64,000 bases of DNA from contig OX387203.1 of the NCBI GenBank assembly GCA_947561715.1, positions 7,254,001 through 7,318,000 of the forward strand, in the 5' to 3' direction. A program made the position numbers and the translations under genes. The DNA comes from Ascidia mentula (Eukaryota > Chordata > Ascidiacea > Phlebobranchia > Ascidiidae). Positions 41,001 through 53,100 of the stretch are shown here, piece by piece. How positions within the stretch are numbered: the first letter of the stretch is position 1; the number at the start of each line of letters is the position of its first letter. The notes beneath the pieces were generated by a model, which was not told the origin of the DNA, did not search any database, and worked only from the letters and a program-made list of their open reading frames with translations.

Positions 41001-44000
41001 AAGGCGCTGTGGGATTTAAACACAGGGAAGTTTTACCATTTTGAGAGGTCGAGCTTTCTTCAAGCACCTGCATCAATCGAGAGATGTAAAAATGGAACAG
41101 GTAAGATTTATACAGAACTATACTAGTATATGTATTCGCCTGGTGATAGACATTTTCCTGTGGTAAGGGTCATCAAACTATCGTTCGTTGTACATTTGGG
41201 CGTGAATAAGGCCAATAATTCTGTAGTACATGAGTAAATTTATTCTACTGCCACTAATTTAATGATACACATGTTGCACCAATCTTGATCGTATGTATTT
41301 TACTAACACAGGTCGCCCAATCGCTTCTGCCGTATGCAACTTCGAAAAAGGCAACCGAGATGATTTCGCTGTACTAACAAACCTGCGAGTTTTGCCTTGT
41401 GACGTAAATTTTCAAGACGCCCCCCAGGTAGTTGCGGAGTATCAAATTATTTTTTTATATCGCAAGATATTTAAACTCCATTCAACTGACGAAGTCTTTC
41501 CTCCCATTTAAGTATGCCATCTAATAATGTGCGTAACGATGAGTTTCAAATGAGAGACACAATTAATCTTACAACACAATGCAGATCAATCAATCAACCG
41601 TCACTACCGAAACGGCCTCAAATGCTCTTACTGATCTCAAGCTTCTGATATCAGTACCTGCGTTGGAAATAGGCGAAGTGGACCAAGTGTCAAATGTTGT
41701 TTTGTCTCTAAGCAAGACAAACTCCAACAAAGTGGAAGCAAGTGGCAAACAAATGTTTATACGTTGTAGATAACATAGTGCAAAAAAGCGTTTTCAGTGG
41801 TTTGTGCAGTAGTGGGCCTATGCATATCGATTTTAATGCATTTATTCATAATAGGATAATCGATAATGAACGATTGTATTAAACAATTATGCTTGGATTT
41901 TTGATTTCTCTACATTTGCAGCATTTTCAGCACTAATTTCATCTGTACCTTCAATTTTTACAGTTTAAGGCAGGTTTCCTGTTTAATACACTTGCGGTGG
42001 TTGGGGCACTAACACGCTCAGTCGCAAAGTCCAACGAAACGTAAGTTGGTGATTTTCGAATTTAACACCTATTTTTGCGATTTTCCAACTAACGATCATT
42101 GACCTTTCTTTTGTGCCTACCATTACAGAAACAAAACAGGGACTGTCCCTATGACAATATCCGGGGTTCCACAGCAAGTGGCCCAAGTTTTCGTCTTGCC
42201 TACAGGAGAAACAACCATTAAAGTAACCAGTGACGAAATGTCTGCCCTGGTAACTAAATAACAATTGCTTGGAGTATTTACTCAACAAGAAAAACTCTTC
42301 CCTTAAAAAGATTACAGAGAAAGGCACAAATGACTCTCATGCGGTTTTAACCAACGAATCATTCACCATTTCAACTGTTCAAGCCAAATTTGAAGCACAA
42401 CTCTCGACGAGATACTCGTTTGTGGTTTTTAATTCCGACACTTTGTTTCCATCCGGAGAAAATGTATCGATGGTACTGCATCATATTTATAATATTCCTG
42501 TTAAATTAGTGCAAAATACGTCAATAGTTTTAATCACATAGGAAATAGCTGAGTTGTTATGTCATGAAATGTTAAATTCATGTGTGCGTGTCAAATCCTG
42601 TTTTTTCATTCGAACTGTTAAGTGCTAGTCCACGTCACAGCGTAAATTGCATGTTCCTCTGCTGTAAACTGCCTGTGTTTGCAGTCTGGTGCTTAGTCAT
42701 TCTCTTTAAATGCTGGCCTCCCCGTTTTTCAACAACATTTGTTATCCACCTGCAAAGGCTGATTCTTGCAGTCACATTTCTGACGTTTTTTCTATTATTC
42801 TACATTTGTTAGCCATTCACGATTCACTTCGGGACTTATAAAGGTTATCCTGATGAAATTTCTAAATCGTATTCCTTCTGAGAATTCTTTATTTGAAATT
42901 CCCATCGATGCTAACCTGGTTACATATGTTTTAGTTAGTTTTTTTACTTTGTTTAAAAATACACAGGTAATATCAGCGAATGCAGGTTATGAAAACAATT
43001 CAAACACCGAGAACACAGAAGTCATAATTGTCTTTTTGAACCTCACGGAACAAGAAGGAATTTATCCGCTGAACGATACAAGTCTATTGGTATGTTAAAA
43101 GACTTAAAGTATTTCTTTGGTCAGTGGTCAAGCAAATAAATGTAAATTATAAAGAAATGTGATCTAAAAATAGGTATCGATTGGAGAATTTGTATATAAA
43201 TCTCACATATAAGTATTAAGTCGCTGTTGCTGCCGGAAGTATTGCATTTTAATTAGTCGGTTCTTCTGGCACATTTAAAAGTAACATTTATTCACCGACG
43301 TTTCGCTTGGGACAATTGTTTGAATATTTTAAACTAATTAGGCTCAATAAACCAATTTGTAAGACGTTAGCCTCATTAGACTCTAAGATATCATTTAATT
43401 TAAATGCATACAGCAAACAATAGGTATGCGACCGACGCGATCGTATTTATTTTTATATGGGCAAAACTTTTAGGAACGCGTTGTGCGCACAAGATGCGTT
43501 GTCTGGGAAGACGGAGAGCAACGCTGGGCGACCCACGGCTGTGGTTTGGTCAAAGAGAGTTTCCCCCCTGAATGCAGATGCACGAAATTTGCAACGTTTT
43601 CAATGATTGTGGTAAGTATTCAACAAATCGCATGTCCCTGAACTCCTTGCTAATTGGGCATTCCTACTTGCATTGGCTTGTTTATTGATATTCTGCTGTA
43701 TGAACTAACATGAAACTTACTCCGTTATATTTACCTTGCAGGATTCAGTCATATTGCCTTCTGTCTTTGCCCTTGCAATATTCAGTTACGTTGGTTGTTC
43801 TTTGTCGGTTTTGGGCTTGCTCTTTACAGTAGTGTTGTATTCCACAGTGAGGTAATTATTTAAGTAAAGACTTAAAGAGTAGATGTAATGGTAATTTCCA
43901 CACATTAAATGTAAATCAACATTTTGGGAAATTGTAAAACACAATCTTTTGTTATTTTGTAGTCGACTACGTCAAAGAAAACCTACTCCTTACCTGATCA

Positions 44001-45952
44001 ACATTTGTCTGTGCATGGCAATATCAAATGTCATATTCATGGCTGGTACTGGACAGACTTCGTCTGAAGCAGCATGCTACTCTGTTACGGCTTTACTGCA
44101 CTATTTTCTATTGGCTACGTGGTGTTGGATGACGGGCAATGCCATAAATATGTACCAGCAGTTAGTTAAGGTGAACACGTTCATTAACGTGAAGGTAAAA
44201 GTGTAACACCTTTGTTTTCTTCCTGAAGGTTATGGGTGCTCCAACTTACATTTTCAAAGCATCATCTATCGTTTCCTATCTTCTACCCGCTATCGCTGTA
44301 TTGATAACTGGTGGAGTTTCTATTTTTCATCACGATGTTCACCACCACACACACGGTGGGCGCTGTTTTGATTAAACATTGTGACCGACCCCTACGTGTT
44401 TCGCTGATGATTCGAACTGCTAACATTGCGTTCCGCGAAGCGTTTTAATTGGAACGATTACACGAAAAAATAGACTATTTCATTTACCACGAAATGCAAC
44501 AGGCACAGATGCAACCCAAAATGTTTGGCATCTTGTTTGTGAATGTAAATCACAACTTATTTGATCCCAATAGCAAAATCTTTTTATGGTAAACACGGCA
44601 CAACTAGGGCAGAATATCGCAAACAAATCGTGTGGTTTAACTGATAGCAAAAAAATATCTCAATAATGTAAACTAAATTTGGCTTAACGCAGTAATATTA
44701 CATGCAATGGCATGATTGGCTGGATCGCCCCACTGCGGAGGTCCTTGGTGAACATAGCTAACGTATCGCGATCATGAGGTTTTCAGGCTTGGCAGCCCAG
44801 ACAATGCAGCCGTTTTCCGACTTGTCAGGAAAAAGTGGCAGATCCAGATGGGCTGCATTGCCTGGGCTGCCAAGACCGAAAACCTCATGATCTAAATTTG
44901 ACTTCTTCGACAGATGACATTTTTTCGGTGTCCGCTTATAACTCGCGGCACGTATGTTGGCTTCATCTCTATTCGCTCTATTTCGGTTTTCTACTACCGG
45001 TTGGAATGATGCTGGCCTTGAATTTTGGGCTTTTTGTGGCCGTTCTAAAAAAACTGATTTTCGACACCAATGAGGTAAAGGCAGTGGTGGGATTCAATTT
45101 TTTTGTCAGCCGGTTCTATCACAAAAGTCATATTTTCTGCCGGTTCTGTTACAAAAATCCATTGACAGTAGCCAGTAATGCTAACGGGTTCGCTGATCAT
45201 AAAATTTCGGGAACCGGTGCGAACCGGCTGAATCCCACCACTGGTTAAAGGGCAAATATGTGTGCAGAAAAATGTTTCATGCGGTATGAGCATGTATTTT
45301 TTTCAGTTTTGTAGTTGACATTCTATTAAATATTTTGAATAAGACGATGTGTTGTAAAAAAAAGAATTGATACAAGTCCGTAAATAAGTTTAAATGTTGC
45401 TATCCTGTTGTCGGATACAAAGCCACACAAGAAAACACTTTTTCCAATGATCTCAGATTCGATCTTCAGCAAGAAAACGAGAGTCACTGGACAGTTTTAT
45501 GATTGCATGTACCTTGATGTTTTCCATGGGACTGACTTGGGTGTTCGGATACCTGATGATTGCATCAAATGACGTCATTTATCAATCTATTATGGCTTGG
45601 ATCTTCACCATTCTTAACTCGTTACAGGTTAGTAGTTGACAAACATCATTTTTAATGAATTTTCGTTGCTCGAATCAAATCTCTTTTTCTAGTTTGGAAT
45701 TTTTGTTTTTTGAAACTTTTGCCTCAAAACTATTGATTTAATTTTTGTGCTATTCAGGGTTTTCTGATATGTTTCTTCAACTGCGTCCGACAGAAGAATA
45801 TTCGAGATATGTGGCTTCAGCCTCTACTCTCCTGGTCATGCAGAAGCTTCACTCGAAGCAGTAACAGCAGCAATTCAACGTCAACGGGCCCATCCTCATC
45901 AACTCAGAACTCGAAACTTTCAAACCGATCAATAACCGCTGGACTTAAATAA
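32025..45952 (+). CDS. Gene B: CUB-EGF adhesion G-protein-coupled receptor
   Basis: Complete 43-exon gene, predicted about 1,992 aa. Exons: 32025-32097, 32174-32358, 32423-32564, 32716-32897, 33272-33419, 33757-33947, 34143-34284, 34342-34520, 34810-34984, 35042-35232, 35349-35499, 35561-35745, 35890-36031, 36163-36344, 36666-36813, 36897-37007, 37106-37213, 37438-37551, 37717-37830, 38365-38478, 38616-38729, 38793-38906, 39020-39133, 39482-39592, 39646-39759, 39817-39930, 40171-40284, 40467-40580, 40690-40812, 40987-41100, 41312-41427, 41585-41731, 41964-42040, 42129-42249, 42311-42472, 42967-43089, 43474-43611, 43742-43851, 43963-44170, 44229-44355, 44914-45074, 45457-45627, 45758-45952. 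Order: signal peptide 1-24, CUB1-7 (25-805), EGF1-14 (806-1336), GAIN with GPS (to about 1669), 7TM (1670-1960), Ser/Asn-rich tail. All phases agree and paralogue C confirms most junctions. It is a plasma-membrane receptor of the adhesion family (class B2 type); ligand and G protein are unknown. Confidence 0.9.
32174..36813 (+). other. Gene B exons 2-15: seven CUB domains
   Basis: Fourteen exons, two per CUB, always phase 1-0-1. First halves start ACP, VCP, VCT or similar and contain SPNYP-like and C-x-W motifs. Second halves often start IYDG. CUB4 is exceptional: its second half contains an additional cysteine pair (WRIGCQG and NGCYLY). CUB6 starts its second half ITNG instead of IYDG. Classical Ca-binding CUB residues are not evident. 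The identical exon plan to the secreted A genes indicates common origin. Confidence 0.88.
36897..40812 (+). other. Gene B exons 16-29: fourteen EGF-like domains
   Basis: One EGF per exon, all symmetrical phase 1-1. Most exons are 114 nt and begin DIDEC, DINEC or DIDDC, the N-terminal signature of calcium-binding EGF. Several show the Cx(D/N)x4(F/Y)xCxC hydroxylation pattern (for example [12 protein letters not shown] in exon 20). Nearly all end in NCS or NCST, giving a potential N-glycosylation site at the last cysteine. EGF12 (40171-40284) starts EKQIC and EGF14 (40690-40812) starts VPPAC, so both are unlikely to bind calcium in the usual way. Confidence 0.9.
40987..43611 (+). other. Gene B exons 30-37: GAIN domain and GPS motif
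   Basis: Exons 30-31 form a Cys-containing linker ([18 protein letters not shown] then AVCNFEK and VLPC) that faintly resembles a hormone-receptor motif. Exons 32-36 encode the alpha/beta GAIN region and align along their length with gene C. Exon 37 has the GPS pattern: RCVVW, then HGCGL, then [16 protein letters not shown]. The position of the catalytic His is Lys (about residue 1661) and the Ser/Thr nucleophile is Ala (about 1663), so autoproteolysis is predicted to fail. The hydrophobic Phe/Met/Ile spacing of a tethered agonist remains. Confidence 0.82.
44690..44892 (-). mobile_element. Foldback element fragment in gene B intron 40
   Basis: Contains the same arms and the same end sequence as the element at 8821-9303, in reverse orientation: cagtaatatta at the left, then a foldback 44771-44892 (atcatgaggttttcaggctt against its complement). 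It lacks the tRNA-like centre, so it is a shortened relative. It lies 20 bp upstream of exon 41. Confidence 0.65.
45082..45243. mobile_element. hAT-like MITE at the splice donor of intron 41
   Basis: A 162-bp element with imperfect terminal inverted repeats starting cagtggtgggattca and ending tgaatcccaccactg, plus an internal inverted cagccggttc / gaaccggctg pair. It is flanked by an 8-bp direct repeat (ggtaaagg at 45074-45081, gttaaagg at 45244-45251; 7 of 8 match). TIRs beginning CAG and 8-bp duplications are hallmarks of hAT non-autonomous elements. The left duplication is itself the splice donor of exon 41 (GAG|gtaaag). Confidence 0.75.
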
Positions 45953-47198
45953 ATTTTATGATATATTTTTTATTTTATCTGCGTACATGGTTTCAACGGG
46001 TTGTGTTTGATGTTTTTGTAAAAAACATAACTAAACAACTGTAAAAATGTATTTTTTGTCGATGTGATAACAGCTGATGCGTCACGTATCTGTCACTAAT
46101 CGTGCTTTTGTAACACTTTCTATGTACGTACCCTGTATAAACACATAAACAATGCATAAACGGTAATATTTTGTTACTGATTGTCTTTTGAAAAGTAGGT
46201 AATTTTTGTGCTGAGGGTAATTTATTGGTATACGGATTTTTTTTAAACTAAGAAAAGCACCACACAAACGTGGATTCTGTCATCTGTTAAACTGGTTATG
46301 TTCCAAGTGCATAAAATGTTACTTGAACCCGCAGGAAAGTAGTTAGTTGGCAGCAGGTACTTGGGACATTTCTCAACACGAAGTTGAATTGGACTTCCTG
46401 GACATACTAAACACATAAAGTGTTATAAGTCGTCAACGGGTATTCAAATTGGAAATGAAACATACCTTTATTAGACACTAAAATATTTCTACAACTCACA
46501 AAAATAATCCAGGAAAATAGGTTCCTTTCCACATTCTGCGAGCAACGACGCAGCTGCGCTGAATTGTTTCCGCGTTGATCGGTAAAAGTAACGAACAAAC
46601 CGGACAATCAGGGTCATTTTTGAGATATGGTTGCCATTTTGTGCAAAAGCTTAATGGCGTTTCCCCAAGAGCAATCACATAAAGTACAATGTGCTAATTT
46701 TGGGGCGTCCACTGCGTGGCCCAAGTTCGTATTCAAAACAATAACCGACTTTCTTCCACGTAAGTAATCTATACTGCATTGTCTAGGCACATGCTATTTT
46801 CACCAAAAGACTCACCAACTGGCCGCGTTAAAACAGGGAGTTTGAAAGTGTATTTTGCCTAAACCAAAAGTATCCATATACAGTATACATGTAGAGCCAT
46901 TCTACTTGAATACAGAAAAGGATGTATTTTATACACAAACGTACACATTTACGATTACGTGCCAGATAGATTTGCGTGCGCTCGTATTTTTCCATCAGCA
47001 AATTTCGGCTTATTTTTGCATCCGTAAAGCTTAACCACAATAACAAATTGCAAACATTTTCGCGCAAAATAAGGCTTTGGACCCCGAGCGCGTAAAAATA
47101 TAAGGTTGGTGCTGATACGACTTATTATGTAGGTGTGAAAAATGTATTTCGTCCAAGAAAGCATGAACATGTTTGTAAAGAACGTCGAATACAAAGAC
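45953..47198. other. Tail-to-tail spacer between genes B and C
   Basis: About 1.25 kb holding both 3' UTRs. AATAAA overlaps the B stop (45948-45953). The whole spacer reappears in diverged form at about 61630-63016. No open frame with coding features is seen on either strand. Confidence 0.6.
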
Positions 47199-50100
47199 CT
47201 ATCCATTTGTAAGGTTGGTTGGTGCAGAACTCGCTTTTCCTGTGGATTTTGAAGGAGGCGTTTGAACAGGTTTTACTCGCCTGTCGAGGGGGCAGAAGAA
47301 GTTGCGAATCGGTTGAAACCAAATGTTTCGAACATCACGACGTCGCAGGCAGTTGAAGAAAAATATGAGTAGGCCCTAAACAAGATGAGCAGATTATATT
47401 AGTTTGTTGGCCAAAAAGTTTATTGTTTATATCAGGAACATGAGAAGATTTTTCTAAATCAAAATCGCTTAAATTTTGTAGTGGGTTTTGTATAAAATTT
47501 TCTCCGGTAAAGGGCGACCACTTGATATTAGTATTTTATCAACATACAGTTTTTAACGGTATCATGTTTTCAAACTCTATAGAAAAGTTTTTCAAAAAAA
47601 AACAACCTTACGTCTTCGTCCGCCTTAATCTTTTGTTTGAAAGGCGCCAACAAATTTAATAAACAAAATAAAACGTAAAACAGCATTTTATACACATATG
47701 TATACCTGGAAAGAATTGAGAATGGTAAAGATCCAAGCCATGATAGACTGGTAAATGACGTCATCAGATACCAGCATAAAATATCCGAACACCCAATTCA
47801 GTCCCATGGAAGCAATCAGGGCAACAGACATGAGGAAATTGTCCAGCGGTTTCCGTTTCTGTGCTGAGGACCGGATCTAACATGGCAAGACCTTTTAAAT
47901 AGCAGTTTTGACACAGTATATTTATGCTGCAACCTACTTAGCATTTGGGCAAATTCTTTGTTAAGATGCTAGTTTTTGTGGTAAGGAAAAACCTTAATCC
48001 TTACCTTGTTAGTGTTCAAGGTTATTTTTCCGATGACAACAATAAAAAGTACAAAGTTGATCGCCAACATTACGCCAACGGGCAACAAGAATCCAAAGTG
48101 TAACGAATGAAGGTGAAGCCAACAAACATGATGTGCGTGATAAGCGGACACAAAGTATAAGTCATCTGTACGAAAATATACCGTCTCAATACATTTAGGC
48201 AAAGTGTAGGAAGCTAAAATATCAACAGAAATCATGCAACGTTTTTGTATTACCGGGGTCGTAGTCGTTAAAATCATACAGGAAGATGGATACCCCGGCT
48301 GTGGTCAAGGCAACGACTGCTGGTAGAAGGTAAGATACGACTGCAGACGCTTTGTAAAACATCGCAGGTGGGCCAATAACCTGCACATAAAGCCCCAGTC
48401 AAACATAACTCATATACGAGGATACCCAGATTGTATCAACCTTAATGAATAGATGGTACATATTGATGGCGTTCGCAGTCATCCAACACCAAGCAGCAAG
48501 CAGGAAATAGTGAAGCGACGCAGTGACGATATAACATCCTACTTGGGAAGCACTCTGTCCGATTCCAGTCATCAGAATTATGTTGGATATTAACAGGCAA
48601 ATGCATATGTTAACGAGAAAAGCAGTTGGACCCCTTTGCCGCAGCTGTCTGCAACATAAAATTAAACTGGTAAAAAAATATATTCTTTTTAACGAATGAA
48701 AGTTTGTATTCTTGGAATCTCCTGATGTCCTTGTGACCCAGAACAAATTAGAAACAAAATAACTATTTAACGATGGTATAAGAATTACAAGGTGTTCGTG
48801 ATATAGTTTCAAAATTAATATCTAAATATCTTGTTAAATAAAGCAATAAAAGGTCATTCAAGTTTGTAATGGACTTGTTGTCTCTTCACATATCTAGCTA
48901 TACGCCATGCTGACAAGGAAAGCAGCAACCTCAACGCCAACGCAAGTCCTACAGGTCGGTTTTCACCTGCTTGAGCAATATATGACTGCAGTTAGTAACA
49001 TCCCCAGCGATGATAGGGAACAGCCCACAATGCTAAACACGGCCATCACAAAAGATGTTGGCAGAGTCACTGAATCCTGCACAAAAATTGCGAAACCTGA
49101 GATTTTTCTACTTTAACACGAACATTAAGCGATAACCGTAAGTATGTCAAATTACAAAGCCGTTAGGATTCGGTATTTGGAGATTTTACACTGTGCGTTT
49201 AGCTGCACATGTCTTGCTACTACAGACAAATAAAGTGACAACATGCAATGTGGAACTTACTACGATCATAGAAAACGTTGCGAAGTGGGTACACCTGCAT
49301 TCGGGTGGAAAACTTCCCTTTACAAGACTGCAACCACGACTCCGCCATCTTTGGTTTTCCTCGTCATAAACAACGCACTTTGCCTGTATTACATTTACCT
49401 GCAAAACAGGGAAAAGTATTGGAAGGATATTGTGTTGCAAGGATAGTAAGGTGTGGAAACGGTATTATTTGCAATAAAATGGTTTTAGATATGTTTTTTT
49501 TTCTGCCTAAAACCAGTTTCGATAAAGGACGACTAAAGCTTGATGTTTATTTGTATACAGGGTTGTAAACAAAATCCAACAAAAAGTATGCTGAAACATC
49601 ACTTTTACCAATAAACTGGTGTCACTGAGCGGGTAAACTCCTTCAACTTCTGTTACGTTTAGGAAGATGACCCTTATGAAATCTTGCGTTGATATACGAG
49701 CTGTTGAACCTTGACGGGAAACTGCTTGAGCCGAAATAATCTGGTAACAAAAAAAAAGAATTTCGAATAATCATGTTAGACGCTACAATAACTGTATAAA
49801 TTCGAAACAAAAAGTTTTGCAAAACCATTATGAACCGTTTCCTATGCAATTAAGTTTCCTGAAAGGACATCTTCAACCCAAACACTTACCAAAATAAAAA
49901 CAAAACAAAAACAAAGGCGAAATAGGAAAAGCCTTATATTTTTCCATGAAAAGAAAAAGAGTGACGTGGTTTATAGGTGGGTGCAACGATATATTATAAT
50001 AAAACAAAAATAATTGTTCTTTATAAACGTTATTGCCAATTTAGTTTCTGTCTTGTTCATTATTTCAGTACCTAGCGGATAACGGAACCAAAGAGGACAT

Positions 50101-53100
50101 ATCGTTAGTACCATTTTGCTGTACCTGATGAAGCCATATCAAGCTCGCGAAAGCTCGTGCGAATAAAGTCATTTACTAGTCAGTCTCTTATCAAAATAGT
50201 GCACCAGCAAGTATTATATGTATAGACCAGAGACCGAGGCAGAGTTTGTGTGGTTTGCGCTTTTATTGCTATATCATAAAATAAAATGCGTGAGAATACG
50301 GCATGCGCTTACCACTGATACGGATTCATTGGAAGGATAGAGAACGTCATTGTCGAAGATCACAAACGAATATCTTGTTTTGGGATCCGCAAAGAAATTT
50401 ACTTGTGTCGCATCGAGATCCAATGTGACATTCCTACCTTTAATTTCTTGCGACAGATCTTCAATCTAAAAAAACGGGAAAACCAAACAAGAAAGGTTGC
50501 CGTGCTTCGCTACAAGGCTTTGTCTGCGATACGTGTGATACCTCAAAGTGAATTTTAACATCTCAAAACAAAAATACAATATTGAAACAGTAATGCAGAT
50601 ATATTTTTGCTTTCATACCTTATTGTTTTCAAATTAACCCCGTGCGGCTGCACAGTGACAGAAATTATTTTTACAATAGTTTTATTGCGTTTGTTGAGGT
50701 CATTTTCAGTGGATATTACGTAACTACAAGTTAGAAAACAACAAGTTTCATAACAAAATTTCATCTTCACTGACCACAACTGTCAAATTGTCGCTGTCAA
50801 CTTGCAGGGACGTTAAGTTTTCTGGCAAGATAACTTGTTGGGCAAAGTAGTGAGGAACGTTGGACAGATCACGTTTTGCATTTTGCTGGAGTCTGCGCAG
50901 AAACAGAAATAATAACTGAATATAACGAAACAACTTTGCCAACCAAAGTTTGCTTACGTTTCCGTAGCACTGAAACCAGTAATAGTTGCAACCAAGTCTA
51001 CAGCGGCTAAAAATGAGTTCAGTTTCACCTGCATAATTCAAGTAAACACTATTTCAAAGATAAAAAAAACAATTCCACAATCTTGTTCCGACATATACCT
51101 TTCTAAGACGTACTTTCAAAAATCTTTTCATGACCGCAAAAGTTACGTGAAAAGGATAACTCACCGGCACATTTCCCGCGTTAGCACTGGTCACCTCCAG
51201 CATCACCTCAGTTACTATTGTTAATTCATCATATGTCAAAACGGGAACAGAAGTTATCAACGTTAGATCAATCAACAAAAGTTCCAATTTTTGACTGGTC
51301 AAATTTTGGACGTCAACCTTAAACAAGCAGTTGACACTACAATTTGCAACACCAGTAACTTATTGGGTTTTCGACATAAAGAAAAAAAGCCAAAAAACAT
51401 TCAATTATAAATATAATCAAGAAAAATCAAGTTTACTTTTAAGGTGGCATTGCAGGATAGCACTCTGAGACCAGTAAATTGACCAACACCATGATTTTTT
51501 TCACTCCTATGACAAACTGCTGCCGCTTGTGGCCTCTTTGCTGTTAATTTAAGTTTAATAAAATTGAATGTAGTTGTTGTATATTGTGACACGCTGTGGT
51601 GTGTCGAAAGTAATTTTTATATTATTGTTTATTTATTCAACAAATGACACCCTTAATGCATACTGTATGTTAATTTTCCACTAAGCAAACAAATTGAAAG
51701 CATTCCTCAAAAAGGAAAAATAATTTGTTGAAGTTTAGGAGTAGACATTGTACCAGAAACCAAAGATTTTAATTCATACCAGCAACAGCACCACATTTCT
51801 GATTTGAAACTTGAGTTTGAAGAAAGCTTGCTCTGTCGAAGGTGTAATCTAATCCAGTATTGAAGTCTCTCAGTGTTGCAGTAGGACAAAAAGCTGTTAT
51901 TTATAAATTAGTATTTACTGAATTGCAACAAATTTTCATCCAAAATAAAGTTTTAATAACTTACGCTGACATATAATTTTGCCGTCGCCTTCATATCCAT
52001 CGATGCAAATACACTCATATTCGCCGCTCCCCAGTGGAAAACACACGGCTTGAGGGTGACAAAGTGCTATTTCACACCCTGGCGGAGCTGTAACAGAAAA
52101 AAATTAGAAGGGTTTTTCAAGTTAATGAAAACTTTTCAGCATAGCATCGTTTTTATTTTTTGCGGCATGGAAACAACAATGTTAAACAAATTAAGCATTA
52201 CAGAGTAAGTTCAGTGGGTGGAATGTTCTGAAGGCTACCTTGTTCACAATTCTTTCCTTTGTAATACTCTGGGCAAACGCATAAGTAGTCGTTGTCTAAA
52301 TCCTTACACTCGCCATGGTACAGACACGGCCACGTTGCACAATCATCGATATCTGCCGAGTGTAAACGACAAACAAGATAAGTATGTTTAATGAGGGTAA
52401 ATTTGTGCATTTCCACAGACGAGCGAACTAGCCTCAAATTAGGCCAAATTAGAGGAAAATTCGTGGAAAAGTGTTTAAATTTGTTATTAATATTAAAGCA
52501 ATACAAATCAACACTACTTACTGATTAGGCAGTTTCGGCAAGTAAAACCCCCTACTTAAATTCACGACGATAATCATTCAGTTTATCGTAACAGGTAAGA
52601 TTTTATCACAGAAACTTACTGCGCAGTTATTAATATCTGGATAACACGTTTCCTTTATAATTAAGTTGCTACCATATTTCATTACTAAAAGTACCCAACT
52701 TTCCTACTGCAACAATAAGGAGAGTAACCACTATAGGTTAGTTGTTGGTTTGACAACTGTTAATTGTCAAATCACAAAACAAAGCACTGAATAAAGCGTT
52801 CAAGCCAAGAAGATTAGTTACAGAATTCTTCCAAAATAACGGTTTATTAAATTTTGTCATTGTAATTGGGTGTGTCGATTATGATTTAAATAGCAATAAC
52901 AGAAGTCTTACCACTAGAACAGTTATTGTCTGTATAACCTTGCAGACAGTCGCACCGATAATCATTGATTAGGTCCTGACAAGTTGCATTGTTATTACAC
53001 GGGTTTGATGCACAATCGTCTATGTCTAAAAATATAAGAATGTTACCAGATTTTAAATCGAGTAACTTGTCGAGTAAATAGCGAGCTTACTGGTCGAGCA

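Larger units (their letters stand above)
43742..45800 (+). other. Gene B exons 38-43: seven-transmembrane domain
   Basis: TM1 ([20 protein letters not shown]), TM2 ([19 protein letters not shown]), TM3 ([18 protein letters not shown]), TM4 ([20 protein letters not shown]), TM5 ([20 protein letters not shown]), TM6 ([17 protein letters not shown]) and TM7 ([20 protein letters not shown]) all match the adhesion-family pattern, including the TM3 Cys and the ECL2 Cys-Trp. The second extracellular loop is unusually His-rich ([12 protein letters not shown]), which C lacks. Intron 40 and intron 41 both carry transposon insertions. Confidence 0.92.

Noticed and set aside
40987..41427. A definite hormone-receptor (HRM) domain before the GAIN of gene B
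   Set aside because: Cysteine and tryptophan spacing is only roughly similar. Left as an unnamed Cys-containing linker.
41585..41773. Extension of gene B exon 32 to the stop at 41773
   Set aside because: Alignment with gene C and the phase of exon 33 place the donor at 41731.
42311..42463. Alternative end of gene B exon 35 at the gtatcg site
   Set aside because: Gene C keeps the matching three codons before a better donor (gtaagc), so the end at 42472 is preferred. Both keep frame.
44835..45248. Long plus-strand frame reading through intron 41 of gene B
   Set aside because: Only the part 44914-45074 aligns with gene C. The rest translates the hAT-like element, with a good donor at 45074.
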